Shown here: piece by piece, positions 44,936 to 58,534 of the stretch | How the letters are laid out: each line of letters begins with the position of its first letter | How positions within the stretch are numbered: the first letter of the stretch is position 1 | Source: Boesenbergia rotunda | Taxonomy: Eukaryota; Streptophyta; Magnoliopsida; Zingiberales; Zingiberaceae | Assembly (NCBI GenBank): GCA_024364735.1 | Contig: JAGFNQ010005186.1 | Coordinates: 294,862-358,861 of the forward strand | Reading direction: 5' to 3' | DNA length: 64,000 bases | Position numbers and translations under genes: made by a program | The notes under the pieces: generated by a model | Told to the model about the DNA's origin: nothing | Seen by the model: only the letters and a program-made list of their open reading frames with translations | The model's database searches: none

Positions 44936-47226
44936 TTAATCAATTTATTTTCTTGTTTGGGTGCATACATGCATAACATAGGAAAAAGATCAAGCCGACG
45001 CTGGATTTGATATGAATCATATTAGGTCTAACGTAGGCCTGATATTTTTTTATATCATGTCCATGTTGACTTGATATGAATGGATTTAGCTTAATCAACA
45101 AAGCAAAATTTTCTTTAAACTAAATCTCTTATTTAATTTTCAAATTCTCCGCATATTCTAAATTTTAATTAAATCCAAAAATATATATTATACATTATGA
45201 ACTAAAAAAAATTATTCTCATTAATGTATATTATCTTTTTATCTAGGTTACAAAAGTAAAATATCACATTTTTTATATTTTAGCCTGATTAAGGAATCTG
45301 TGGTTCTTCTTTCTTGGGACTACATGAAAATTTTTTAAATATTCTAAACTATAATTAAATCCAAAAGAATATATATACAATTTAGTCATTTTGATAATAT
45401 TCTAAACTTTATTATTTTTTATTTTCTAATAAGAACTGTTTATCATTGCAATTTCTCTTGTTAAGTATATTTAAATACAACAAGATTTTTCTAAAATAAT
45501 AGATAAGATAAATTAAGATAGAGCCAAAATTTAAAAGTGACATGGCCCTAATATAATGTCGGCCTCATATAATTCCATATCAGCCCCAGCTTGAGCCTGA
45601 TATGATTCATACCAGGTTCGCGTTGGATTTTTTAGTCGATTCTTTCAATAACATTTTAACCCCTCTCCAAAAGCCGAAGTAAATAATGGATAGCACCATT
45701 TATTACTTGAAATATCAGAAATTCATAAGATTTAAAATGGATTCAAGATTCAACAATAATTTTGATCAAAATTCAATGATGAACATATCTCTGAATGATA
45801 ACATCCTAATCAATTAAACTATAACATATTAATATGAATAGAATCGGGAACAATTTGAAATTGTGACTCGTAATTGTCATGAATAATTAGGATTAAGGAT
45901 CACTTTAGTAAGAATCATCAAATTCATGATTTATCAGAACCGACGTGGGATGTCTGGATCGGGCATTCCGACATGCAAACTGTATGAGCCGTGTCAAATT
46001 TCTAATAAATAACGTGCCAGATAGCTCACGGCGACAACTCATGATGATGGTAGTGGTGGGATCGAGTGCGGCAAAGTACAGTGACATCTTGTCAGGTGAT
46101 AGCTCACGACGATGGCGACATCGACGTCACCACGTGTAGAAGTAATGAAAAAACCGAAGGGATCGAAAGACAGAATAAGAATTTTAGATTTAGAAAATTA
46201 CATTTTACATAAAATAATTATTATAATGATAATTTTTTTAATCTTTGAAAAATATATAACATATATTTTATTAGAATTTGCGAAATAAAGAAGAAAAAAA
46301 TTAAATTTAATCCTAAAGAGATTTGAAATTAAAATAAAACTTACAATTAGATTAGATGAAACAATAAATATGATTTTTAAGAGATAAATAATATATATAC
46401 TAAGGAATAAAAAATTTCTAAATAAAAAAATTCTATACGAAAATGATATTATTAAAAATTTAGGAGTATATGTTTCTTCATAACTTCACGTAAATTCGCC
46501 CTAGGATGAAGTGATTTGGTGGCAACTACAATGTCCGTGCGAGAGGGAAGGAGACCTAGGAATAAAACCTAGGCAATTAATTAGAGCTTATGATAATTAA
46601 TCAATCATTTTCAATTTAAGTATGCCATTTTTAAATTTTAACAGAATTATTCTCTAAAATTATTATATACAATCTGTTTTAAAATTTCTAAATAAATTTT
46701 ATTTAAATTTATTTATTTTACGTATCATTAAATAATAATAATTATTAATCAAATTATTAATATATTATTATTAATAATTTAATTACCAAATTTATTCTAG
46801 CAAAAAATTTAAAGGATAAATTCTATTTATAATCCGCACTGGGGCAATGATATTTAAATTGAAACGGCAAAATTCAGAACAGTCTCGATCGTATTTTGAT
46901 AGCAAGCAAAAAGTATACGTTCATTTTTTAACATTTTATTTTTTTTAGGATTAACCTAGAAAAAATAAATCATCCCAAGATTAATATAGAAAAGATAAAT
47001 CATTAAGACTATTCAATCGGACAGTGATTAACACATAAAAAGAATAAACATCTCATTCTATCAAAATTTAATTCTAAAATTTTATGATAATATTTTATAT
47101 ATTAATTATCAGTCACCTGTGAATCATGATCGAACCGTCAGTCTCCAACGGCCTAGCTGTGATCACCGGTCTAGCTACTACTCCGCCACAGGCCCACAGT
47201 TGAGGCAGATGGAAAATTAGTCCACC
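44936..47226. other. Insertion body upstream of the broken NTF2 copy
   Basis: AT-rich sequence without recognisable coding regions. A motif GATATGAATCATATTAGG and variants recur between 45000 and 45620. The AT-rich repeat shared with 43905-44215 lies at 46160-46500. The 44363-47226 interval is absent from the first NTF2 block, so it is inserted DNA, probably several nested elements. Confidence 0.5.
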
Positions 47227-47764
47227 TGTTCCCTCTTGCTAGTCTTTCAGATGGGCTAGATGAGTAAAGATCACGCACCGGGCCATTTATAATTTGGGCT
47301 ACATTATGAATAAATTAAAATAGAAAAATAGTTTTTCTATTTGATAAAGCTGATAAAATTAAATTAAAAATGGACAATTGTATGTTTAATTAACTAGTAT
47401 TAATTTTATTAATTATAGTATCTAATAATTTTTTTAATTGACATTATATATCAACTTCTTAATGACTAATTCTAGAATGAGTGATTTGGCCTCATAAAAA
47501 TTTTCATCGAATTTTAAAATAAATTGCAAAACACTCTCAAAATATTGATTTCAATTTGATGAATCTTTATGAGCCAAATTACAAGTGTGAAATTTTCAGT
47601 GTGGCTCCTAATATTATACATGCCTTCATAATTAAAATTTTCCTAAGCAAGTCCAATAAGATAAATTGACCATTTCATCTTATAAAACTCAACACATGGT
47701 TAATTAGGTTTTCTAGATGACACCATACTCGTGATGAAATAACCATGTGGTTAGATGACACCGA

Positions 47765-47872
47765 ATCCTAGGACGCTGGATTTCTAGACTGTCCATCGCG
47801 AGTACTTTCCGATTTACCCCTGGCAACCGATAAAAAATTTCCGTGGGATTGGACCGGTCATCCCAGATTCAT
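47765..47872 (+). mobile_element. SINE family A, 5'-truncated copy
   Basis: ATCCTAGGACGCTGGATTTC, TCTAGACTGTCCATCGCGAG, TTCCGATTTACCCCTGGC and a GATAAAAAATTTCCGTGGG segment align with the body of the element at 44719-44935. The pol III head is absent, as in 5'-truncated SINE copies. Confidence 0.65.
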
Positions 47873-49820
47873 TTGCTATCTGGTCCAACATGAAATGACC
47901 ATGTGAAATAAGGGGGAGATGTTCTAGAATTTTCAATCTAGGAAAATGGATCGTTGTCAATTTGGATGATACTTAGTCAATTCTACCAAACAATTTAAAT
48001 AGATTGTATTGAAATTTTATCAATTTATTTAAAGGTGAGCCAAGTGGGCTGACCTATCGTAGTCCGTGACCCCACGCGAGTCGGCCCGTGGTAGATTTGA
48101 GTTGGTCCACATGTCGAGAGAAAAAATTCCCCTAAACGTAAAACTAAAGTGAAATATTCTTTTGACATATTGGTCACCGAATTTTAACTCTTCTACATAC
48201 ATTATCATTGTTAGTGACATAAGAGAAGTGTCCTAAGGCAATCGTCTTATTATTGTAATCATTTATTTTTTTAAATAATAAATGAATATTCACTATTTGA
48301 GTATACATGATTATTTGATTAAGATCTTAAGCTCATTTACTGAATGTCCGCAATACAATTCATAGCATGAGAGAATTTGTGATGAATTCACAACTAGTGA
48401 TTATCTCTACATGTGCAATTGTGAAGTATTGAAATTGTCCCTAGTCGATGAATTGATAAATACGGACACTATCAATTCTGTTGAGACTAGCATGAGTTAT
48501 TCTCTAATCAGCTGATTCTCACTAGCTGGTGACATCGAGATGTCCGGAGATAAACATGAATGCTAGTTAAGGGAACTAGTTCATTGGAGTGACTGGCTGT
48601 AAAACTTCATATGGTAGTCTACATATAGATATGTCAGTGAAGTTCTTACTGCAGCTTAAGTGCGATGTTCCTTTGACTTGCGGTGTTCAAGTCATCTTGG
48701 TCATGGAGACTTATACTTTGACATCTTAAGCAAGCATCTCCAAGGAGGTGTGGACCCAGGATGATTGGGTATAAGCCGAAGTGCCCAAAGATGTTTGAAC
48801 AGCCTACAAAGGATTCACCACTCCTTGCGAGGAGATGTATACCCGAGGCCTATCATAGGATTGTTACTCGAAGCCTCTGGCCAGAGCATGACATGCTCAG
48901 AGTATGAATCTCTTAAATACATGAGAGTAATTATAATCCATAGGACGAGGAAACGTTACTTGAGCTAGGTGTGACGTAGTCAGCCTAGTGGGGACTGACA
49001 CACATAGACCATGTCTTGAACCATGAGGGTATAAGATGGTGAAGGGAATGGGGCACGATTCATTATAACTGCTGAAGGGTTTCAGAATCATTTCTGAGAT
49101 CAACCGTTGATCTTTCAATTAATTAGGGATCATGATGTACTACTAGGTGTCACTCATGATCGTTCTATAATTAATTAGTTAATTATGGACGGCTAACATA
49201 AATTGAAAGCCTATTTGGTCACACACATAACGAGTAATTCGAAGGATTTAAAACGAGTTGAGAATTAGATTCTCCAATCGAGATAGATTATTTTTGGTAA
49301 GTCCAAACAATAGTCAAAACTGAATTTATTTCAGACGCATCGGAAGCATAGAATGGCTAAGTCTTTTAAAGACTTAATGGGTGAATTAAATAAGTTTAAT
49401 TCATTAAGGGATTTGATCCAATTGGGGTTAGATGGGCCGGCCAAGAAGGGGGCCTCCTCTCTTCTTGTCATGGTCGGCCACCACCATAAGAGGATAAGGC
49501 TATTTTGGTTTGTTTTATAAAATAGACCAAAGGTTGGTTTATTTTATAAAAGGTTATATAAATTTTATATATATAAATTTTATAATGAACCAATGGTTGG
49601 TTTGTTTTATAAATTTTTTATAATGAACCAATGGTTGGTTTGTTTTATAAATTTTATATAATCATGTCAAAAGAAAGAGAACCTTAATTATGGATTGATT
49701 GAGAAATTATTCCATAATCAAGAAGAAGAAGCTTGATCATGAGAGCCTTGATTATGGATTGATTGAGAAATTATTCCATAATCAAGGAGAGGTTTGCTTG
49801 GGAATTAAGAAACCTCTCCC

Positions 49821-49828
49821 TATATAAA
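49821..49828 (+). promoter_or_regulatory. TATA box in the Angela-like LTR
   Basis: TATATAAA lies in the context CCCTATATAAAGGACCC within the LTR, the typical place for a Copia promoter. The TATA word is seen directly; its use is inferred. Confidence 0.55.
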
Positions 49829-50262
49829 GGACCCAAGGGGTGCCATGGAAGAGTATCAATCCAAGAATTGCTTGGGCTCTCTCCTCTTCTTCTCTCCCTC
49901 TCTCTTGGCCGGCCGTAGGCCTTCCTTCTTTCTTCTTGCCGTGAGCACAAGGAGAAGCTTCAAGGCGACGAAGTTCTTCCTTGCGACGATCTTCCTCTTC
50001 GGCCAACCTTGGTGGTGAGTCTTTCGATTTGATTACTCTCTCGGTTTTCGTCGTGTTCACGGAGAATCTAGTAGTTCTCGTGAACACAAAACTCGTGGCT
50101 TAGCGAAGTCATCCCGACGATACTCGGCGTGGATACGAATAGAGGCGGAGCTTTCAAGGGACGCTAACGGTTGGATCTCGTCCCTTCTTCCAAGTTACGC
50201 AAGGTAATCCGTAGAGTAATTTCCTTTTCTGCAAAAATTTTATATTATGATTATGTGAACAC

Positions 50263-51867
50263 TGTTGGTGCAAAGTGCATCAATGATGTTCCTCTTTAAG
50301 TGTTTTAATGTTTGACAATACACTTAAGTCAGTGATACATTGAACAAACAAAGGGGAGTAAGAGAGAAGTAACCAAAGTGGAAGAAAAGACCAGTTAACC
50401 TAGGCACTAAGACCTGGTGAGTGAAGTCGGGCACTAAGTCCTGACGAAGGGCTGCTAGGCACCTAGCGAAGGGCTGCTAGGTATCGAAACCCTAAGACCT
50501 GACAAAGGGCCGTTAGGCACCAAGCGAAGGGCTGCTAGGTATCAAAACACTAAGTCTTGGCGAAGGGTTGCTGGGCACCTAGCGAAGGGCTGCTAGGCAC
50601 CTAGCGAAGGGGTGCTAGGCATAGAAGACCTGGCGAAGGACTGCTAGGCACCTGGCGAAGGACTGCTAGGGAATGAAGTCTTGGTCCAAGGGACTGAGCA
50701 ACTTAGGTGAGCGATGACTAAGGATAGGAGTAGAGACGGGTCAGGGTTTGGGCGTCTCGAGGTCCGGAGGTATCAGAAGCTAAGTAAAAGTCCACCCGAA
50801 GGACTGGGTGGCAACCGTCTCCTGAAAGGAGTAGGTGAAAGGCGCGTTCTCGGGGGTGGGAACTTGCGCCGGTTCGACCTAGGGTTTCATGGACATTCGA
50901 AGTCCGAACCAAGTCCGTAAGCCTAATATTGTAGGTATATTTGCTTTGTGTTTGTGTATCTTGCAGGTACCAAGAACCGGAGACAAAGCAGGTAAGTTGC
51001 TGGAAAAAGGTCGATGGGGCGCCCCCAGTGTTGAGGGCCCCTAGAGTAAGGCATAAAACCCAGTCTTGGGTTTAAACCATGATTGGGGGCGCTCGGAATG
51101 ATGGGGGCACCCGGGGTAAAGAGGAAAATGCAGTTTTCGTGAAGTAAGCAGAATAGGTGTCAAGGGGGGCGCCCGGAAGGTCCGGGGCGCCCGGGTTGAA
51201 ACCTATATTTGCTGTTTCAGGTTCGAAATGCAGATAAGCGCTCAGGAGGGTGCCCGAGAGGTCCGGGGCACCCTGGTCAAAGATTTTATCACCTGCGGCG
51301 AGGTAGGCGCAAGGATAAGGTTTGACCGAGTTATTAGGGGCGCCCCCGACGTCCAGGGCGCCCCCAGGAGGCCTATATAAGGGGCTTCGACCCCTCTGCT
51401 TCAACAACAACTGCCAAGAGTGATTCCAAGCATTCTGACTGACGACAACACGCTAGAGACGAGGCTCTATGACCGGGAGGCTCCAGGAGGAAGTGTGCGG
51501 CACTTCGGAGGTCCAGATCGGCCGAGCTTCAGACTTTGTCTTGTTGGTTTGCCTTTATTTAATTCTGCACTTAATTTTATTTATCATTTGATTGTAAACT
51601 TGCACTGTAAGTCGGGTTTCTCCACCTCCGGAAAGTCCGGGAAGGATACCAATAGTGGACGGGCGTTCCCGTGCATAGGCCTTGGATGTACTGACCCTGG
51701 GGGGTCGGGAACCAAGTAAAAATCCCGCTGTGTCCTTGTCTTGTTTTTTCTTTGTATGTACATTTCCGCTGTGCTACTAATATTCTATGTCTAGAACGAT
51801 CCAAGTTTTCAACGAAAGATTTACGGTCGATATTCACCCCCCCTCTATCGACGGCACCGGTCCTACA
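50263..51867 (+). mobile_element. Solo Sirevirus-type LTR inside the Angela-like LTR
   Basis: The 1,605-bp sequence runs from TGTTGGTGCAAAGTGCATC to ACGGCACCGGTCCTACA and is flanked by AACAC and AATAC (5-bp duplication, one mismatch). It is related in inverse orientation to the LTR at 59913-61270. Both carry a TGCTAGG/CGAAGGG minisatellite (50440-50690 here), GGGGCGCCCGG palindromes, a TATATAAG box (51374-51381 here) and a GATATTCACCCCCCC 3' region. No internal domain is present, so it is a solo LTR. Confidence 0.85.
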
Positions 51868-51996
51868 AATACATTGCATGCTTAGGATATGTGTTAGAAT
51901 AATTTAGGAAAATTATTCATGTTTTTGTTTCCGCTGCATGTAATTATGTAACAATTATAATACGTGTCCGCGTCGGCATGCACCCGGTCCCAACAG

Positions 51997-52008
51997 TGGT
52001 ATCAGAGC
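51997..52008 (+). other. Primer-binding site of the Angela-like element
   Basis: TGGTATCAGAGC, one base after the LTR, complements the 3' end of plant initiator methionine tRNA, the usual primer of Copia elements. Confidence 0.9.
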
Positions 52009-53859
52009 CGGTTAGTGTTCGACATAATCATATAATTGTTTTGCGGAAAACTTTGTCATGATTTCAATTTTGGAAAATTTTCCAATTATGGAAACTTTTC
52101 AATTATGGTAAATTTTAGATTTAGGAATTTCAAAGTTTGGAAATCCTTATGAAATTTCGCAAACTTTTGAAATATCTTTGTTTCTGAAATTTTATGATAA
52201 TTGTGAAAACTTTCTATTTTTGGAAACTTTCTAATTTTGGAAATTTCCTAATTTTGGAAATTTTCCAATTTTGGAAATATGTAAGTTTTCTTTGTACCAG
52301 AAACTTACAATAATTCTGAAAACCTTTTAATTTTGGAAACTTTCCATTTATGGAAAGCTTGTAATTTTGGACACTTTCTTTTCATGAAAATCTAGACATT
52401 TTATAGAAACATTAATTGACAATTAAATTCAAATTGGTTTTTAAATTATTAACAAAATTCTTTACTTTGGGGAGTGCCTCGGGGAGCCACCCAAATTAAA
52501 GTTAGTTGTTATAATTTAATTTCCTATTTTGAATATGAATTGTTAAAATTGATTTGGGTAGGCCTCGGGGAGCCATCCAAATTATATTATTAACAAGTTC
52601 TTTAATTGTCAAGTTTAATTTGGTTATGCCTCGGGGAGAAGGCCAAATTAGATTTATAACAAATTTCTTTTTTTGGGGAGTGCCTCGGGGAGCCACCCAA
52701 AGTAAATAATTTGTTGTAATTAATTATCCATAAATAAAATATGTGATCAAATCTTGGAAATTTTTGAGGTGATTCTCAAACGATAATTTCCTTATTTGAT
52801 TTATGAGGTGATGCTCTTACATATTGTTGTCTCCAAAATTAATTAGGAAAAATTATTTCCTATAGAGTTTATTTCCTTAAATAAGATTTTCATGAAAAAT
52901 AATATGTGGTTGAATTAAGGGAATCTGTCTCTTAATTTAATAAGATTTGATTTAGAGAAATCAAAGTCTTAAACATATTATTTCCGAAATTGATTATGAC
53001 AATTTAGGAAATTGTTTCCCAAAATAATTCCTTGAATAAAGTGTGAAATTAGAATTAGAAAATCCGGTTCCTAATTCAATTAATGAGACTTGATAAATTA
53101 AGTCACATACATACTTTATTAAGGAAATCGTTAGAACATGACATAATTATATGTCATGAATGTGCTTAAAAGGAAAAGGATGAGACCCAAACCCCCTTAC
53201 AAAATATTAAGGCCAACACCTTCCATTAATATGGTTAGAACTGGAGTTTTGTTTCTCGTTTGGGTTGATGGACACATCCATGCCCGGCTTGAACCTCAAC
53301 ATGTTCAAACCATGGAATTAGTTTATGATTAATATAGTTGGAGTCAGAGGTCAATCCTTAGTTTTGGTTGTTGGACACATCCAAGCCTGACTAAACGGTT
53401 GAATGAGCTCCAACCATATTAAAACTATTTCTTGATTAATGGGTCAGCCTTAAGCTTGGAGCATCGATTTGTTGTGCCACAGCTAAGGTCGATGTAAAAA
53501 GAGGTGCAGTTGGGTGCTATGTATATTGTTGCATACTTGTTAATGAGTTAACAACCCAATGATTTATGCAAACATTCAATTAGTTGATAGCATAATGTGA
53601 TAGTTACATATGTATAATATGTAATCGGTATAATTACCTACCTTCATAGCTAAGAATAACTTGATGGACTCTAGCCATGATTGTTCTTATCTATGATTGG
53701 ATATCAACCTATTTGGAGATGTTCATACGATCTCCCGAATTGATAAAAAGGGTTATTCAATTCGAAAAATAAATAAGATTTAATTAATGTATATTGATGC
53801 ATTCTTTATCATTCTTCTCACATAAGCTCAATTTGTATTTCTAAGATAATCACTTGATC
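52009..53859 (+). other. 5' leader of the Angela-like element with repeated motifs
   Basis: This is untranslated sequence between primer-binding site and gag. From 52070 to 52400 short words such as GGAAATTTTCCAATTTTGG recur many times. At 52477, 52563, 52629 and 52683 the word CCTCGGGGAG recurs, mostly within TGCCTCGGGGAGCCACCCAA. Such leader repeats may fold for translation or packaging, but that is inference. Confidence 0.6.
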
Positions 53860-55880
53860 ATGTCTTCTTTGAATTTGCGTTCAATTTTGGACACCAATAA
53901 GCTGACTGGGCCAAACTTCATGGACTGACTTCGAAACCTGAGGATAGTCCTCAAGGCAGAAAAGCTTGCTTATGCCCATGAAGAATAACTTCCCAACCAT
54001 CCTCCAGAAGATGCAACTCCAGACCAGTTAGTGGCCTATCAGAAACATGTGGCCGATTCTGAACTTGCGAGTTGCATCATGCTGGCCGCTATGGTACCTG
54101 AGATGCAAAAGCAGCATGAGCATATGGATGCTCATACTATCATCTTCCATCTTCATGAGCTGTTTGACGAGCAGGCGTGATCCGAAAGGTTCGAGGTCTC
54201 CAAACTCCTCTTTACCTCTAAGATGCAGGAAGACACTTCTGTCTCACAGTTTGTGTCGAAGATGTTGGGGTACATTGAGCGACTAGGCACACTCGGATTT
54301 ATAATGGATCACGAACTAAATGTTGACTTAATTCTGCATTGTTTGCCCAAGAGTTACTCACAATTTGTGATGAACTATCGGATGAACAAGCTGGATACTA
54401 CCATTCCTGAGTTGCTCAACCTGCTGAAGACTGTAGAGCCTTCTGTAAAGCAGGATCAGAAGACGGTACTGTTAGTTGGTTCCTCAAAGAAAGGCTCTAA
54501 GAGGAAGCCCAAAGAACAGAATAAGGGAAAGAAGGAAAAGGCCAAAAAGACTGAAAAGGCACCAAAAGGCACTTGCCATCACTGCGGCAAGGAGGGTCAC
54601 TGGCAAAGAAACTGCAAGGTTTATCTTGAGTCCTTTAAGAAGAAGACATCCGATGCCCCATCCTCTTCAGGTATATTCGTTATTGAATGTCACTCTATTT
54701 CCTCGTCCACCTGGGTACTTGATATTGGGTGTAGCTCACATATATGTAATGACATACAGGGGCTAAGGAATAGAAGAAGACTCGTCAAGGGAGAAGCGAA
54801 TTTACGAGTTGGAAATGGAGCAAAGATTGCTGTTGTTGCCATCAGAACATATTTGCTAAAGCTCCCTACTGGACTTGTCTTAGAATTGGATAATTGTTAT
54901 TTTGTTCCTTCGTTAATAAAGAACATTGTATCTATTTCATGCTTGAATGAAAAGGGTTATCATTTAACTTTTAGTAACAATTGCTATTACATAACTTTAA
55001 ATTGTGTTCTTTATGGGACCGAAACTTTATACAATGGTATCTACACGTTAGATTTATTCGGTGACGTTTTCAATATCGAAGTTAGCAACAAACGTGCTCG
55101 AATAGATAATCAAATAGACTCCTATACGTGGCATTGTCGTCTTGACCATGTAAGTAAGAAACGCATGACCAAATTACACCGATATAGAATTCTGGAATCA
55201 TTTGAACCCGGTTCATTTGATACATGCGAATCATGCTTAAAAGGCAAGATGACCAAATTACCCTTTTCTGGAAAAGGTAAACCAGTGGGAGAATTGCTTG
55301 GTCTAATACATACTGATGTATGTGGACCAATGTCAACTCTTGCACAAGGAGGTTATAGCTACTTCATTACTTTTATCGATGATCACTCACGATTCGGGTA
55401 TGTGTTCTTAATGAAACACAAATCTGAAGCTTTTGAGAAATTCAAAGAGTTCAGAAGTGAAGTAGAGAAACAGCTTGGCAAAAATATTAAGATACTTCGA
55501 TCCGATCGGGGTGGTGAATACATGAGTCAAGAGTTTCAAGATTATCTTAGGGATAATGGGATATTGTCTCAATGGACTCCACCATATACACCACAGCATA
55601 ATGGTATATCTGAGAGGCATAACCGAACCTTGATGGACATGGTTAGATCTATGATGAATCATGCAACTCTTCCAAAATCTTTTTGGGGCTATGCGCTTAA
55701 GACAGCTGTTTACTTACTAAACAGAGTCCCTACCAAGGTAGTCTCTACTACTCCATATGAGACATGGAATAGTAAGAAACCTCATTTAACTCACCTTAAA
55801 ATATGGGGTTGTCCTGCTTATGTAAAGCGGACTGTATCTGATAAATTGGATGCTAAGTCTGATAAATGTCTATTTATTGG

Positions 55881-56055
55881 ATACCCTAAGGAAACGAAGG
55901 GTTACCAATTCTATCATCCCTTGGAACAAAAGGTGTTTGTTTCAAGGCATGCTGTATTTCTGGAAAAAGAATTTCTTTTACAAGAAAACAGTAGGAGTAG
56001 CATTGAACTTGAAGAAGTTCAAGAAACTCCAATAGACATTACAGAGACACCTAGT
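55881..56055 (+). repeat. 175-bp direct duplication flanking an insertion, left copy
   Basis: The 175 bp at 55881-56055 recur with no difference seen at 58535-58709. Both encode the same part of pol, and the duplication directly abuts the inserted sequence on both sides. Confidence 0.92.
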
Positions 56056-58534
56056 TGTCACGAATATGGATCCATCAGAATTTAGAATTTGTAAATGTGC
56101 TGAAAACCCTTTTTGCAATCAAAGAAGAAGAGCGTAGTAAAGGGGCCACAGGTCGTATTTTTCCAAGGGCTAGTTCAAGTTTGTTTGATTCAAGCTTGCA
56201 TTTATGTGTCGTTCATGTTTTTAGGTTTCAAATGAAATATGGTTTTGGTTTTGAATGGACAAGAAAATGTAATGAAAAGTAAGAAAATTTAACTAAACGA
56301 ACTAACAAGGAATTTGCAACTAATGGGAAAATTAATCAACTAAAACACTTAACCAATTTGGAAAATGAATCTGATTTCAATTGGCAACACAAATGCTAAG
56401 CAAGATACTCAAAACAGAACTGACATTTTCGATTTGAGCTAATGCAAAATTGTAAACTAAATTTCAGAAATAAGGAAAAGAAACTTGTATGCCAAAAGAA
56501 ACTTATACCTAGTGCCAAATCTACCACTGCCAGTTTCATCAGTACACTGATCCGATTAACTAAAAGCAAAGCTATGAGTGAAATGATGTGCCAAGGAGAA
56601 TTAAAGAAAGGTAGCAACAACAAGGACTGATCAATGAAAAGAACTCCTAAATGCAGAATCGAATTTCAGATCTCCCTTCACACTGAGATGCATACCTAAA
56701 AGAATTAACAAGCTAATTGATACACTGATCTAATTTCAGAATAGACCTAAAAGAATTAACACTTCACCTAAATCAAATTCAGCATCCACAAACTGAGAAT
56801 TGCAGAAATAAGATGATTTGCAGTAATGAAAACTAAATTGCAGATATGGAAATGCTTCAAATGAGTTAGCTCAGAAATTCAGGAATCCAGTGCTATTTAG
56901 ACTGAACAAGCTGTAATGAAACTTCAGGCAATAACTAAGAATCACTGATATAGAACTCAAAGACATTAAACTGAAAATTGCAAGAAATTCAGTGGACTGG
57001 CAGAATTCAAGCTGAGCTACAGAAATGGAATTCAAACATGCAGGAATGATAACTGCAGAAATGAAACTTAAAACTAAAAGCAAAATAAACCTAGCAACCG
57101 AAATTGAATGTGCAAAAATAATGTTCAGAAAATATTAAGAAGAACTAATGTAACTGAACATCAAATTCAGAAACAGGAAACTAAAAATGTGCAGATCCTA
57201 ACTTGGTACACAGCTGAAATTGAAGCATGAACTGATACGCAACATTTAAGCTATGAAATAAATGGAATTAGAAGAAATTTGTTCACTAACAAGCTTCCTT
57301 ACTGATTACCTTGCCGAATGAAAACTAATTAAACATTAGAACAATTCAGAAATGAAACTTACAGCAGATGATACGGAATGGAAACAGAATTCAGGACAGA
57401 ATTGAAATTACAGCTACAAACAAGAAGAAATGCATTAAAAACTAATCTCGATCCTTCCCATGTATCAAGATCTCCTTGTTCGTCACGCAAGGGCAAGCCA
57501 AGGACCCCTTAAACTCGCAAATCCGTGGAAAATAAGCTCCAACACAGATCTACTCACAGATTGCATCAGCTGGAGAATTCCGATTCAAACTCTTAGATCC
57601 CAATGTAAACGATTGCGAAGAGGATTTGGGAATCATCTGAGCTCATCCTAGGACCCCTACAAATGACTCAAATGGATGGAAATGGCACGCGATCGGATCC
57701 AAAAGCTCAAATCACAGATCTGTCGAAACCCTCGCACAGCTCTGCATCTGGCACAATCTCGAGCTAAATCGCCACTGAAACCTTCTCCACGAATCCAAAT
57801 CTTGCTCCAATGGTAGTGATCGAGTTGGTCACGCCTCTGATGAAGAAAATCGCCAAGAAAATGAAGAAGAAATGAAGAAAAATGAAGAACGGAGCTGAAG
57901 TCGCGACAACTGAGATCGAGCTCTGTTTCTCGTTTAAGTAGTTAAACATTGGACGGCCGAGATTAATCCTGCTTCATCCAACGGTGGATCTTCGTCCGAT
58001 TTGATTCAAAATTTCCAGATCTTGATCAGAGGTCAGGATCATCCTCGTGGTAGCTCGGATCTGCCAGATCTCCAACGGATGATTCAGATCACCTTGATCT
58101 TTGTATGGATGGTCTAGAACACTCTGATCATGATCCAACGGCCAGATGATCTCCGATTGAGCTGAAACCTTTAGATCTTGATCTGATCGCTAGATTAGCC
58201 TTAAACCCAACTCGGATTGATCAGAAGTTCTTAAATGGTCTAGATCTAACTATCTTTGCATCGGACGGTCCAAATTAGTTGACGCTTGATTCCTTTGATC
58301 TGGTCCACTTTTGACTCAACCTTGACCCAACATCCTAGGTCCACGATCTTTCCAAGCCTACAAAAGTAGATCACAAATTTAGTGACAAAACAACTCAAAT
58401 ATATCCAAATTTGTAATTAGGTCCAAAAAGAGTATAAATCCTAGAACCTAGGGTAAATCCACAATTATACAAGTAAAATATGGGTCATATATGGATTTAA
58501 GCGTATAAAATGATCATCAAAATGACACTTATCA
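56056..58534 (-). mobile_element. 2.48-kb TG...CA insertion, probable solo LTR
   Basis: The insertion begins TGTCACGAATATGG and ends AATGACACTTATCA, so on either strand it is TG...CA bounded. On the minus strand it starts TGATAAGTGTCATTTTG, resembling plant retrotransposon LTR starts. No protein-coding domain is visible; it contains many AGATC-rich words on the right half and AGAAATTCAG-rich words on the left. The 175-bp flanking duplication is far larger than an integrase target duplication. Confidence 0.55.

Larger units (their letters stand above)
39718..47410. repeat. Second copy of the duplicated NTF2 block, with insertions
   Basis: The order of similarity to 32230-36520 is continuous. 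39727 onward matches 32250 onward. The exon-2 region at 40245-40320 matches 32763-32837, the intron region 40340-43510 matches 32850-35975, and the exon-1 region 43510-43740 matches 35975-36200. A first-exon 5' piece at about 44315-44362 and promoter sequence at 47228-47410 complete the match. Gaps are explained by insertions at 42528-43250, about 43750-44310 and about 44363-47226 here, and at 33558-34019 in the first block. Confidence 0.85.
48209..51995 (+). repeat. 5' LTR of the Angela-like element
   Basis: It has TG...CA ends with short inverted TGTTAGTGAC/GGTCCCAACA. A TATATAAA box at 49821-49828 is the likely LTR promoter. Inside U3, a unit with ATGGATTGATTGAGAAATTA occurs twice (49688-49720 and 49755-49790), as does ATGAACCAATGGTTGGTTTG (about 49583 and 49623). 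A solo LTR of another family is inserted at 50263-51867. Confidence 0.75.

Noticed and set aside
54476..54766. Lys/Arg-rich open frame overlapping gag
   Set aside because: It is an off-frame shadow of the Lys-rich gag segment before the zinc knuckle.
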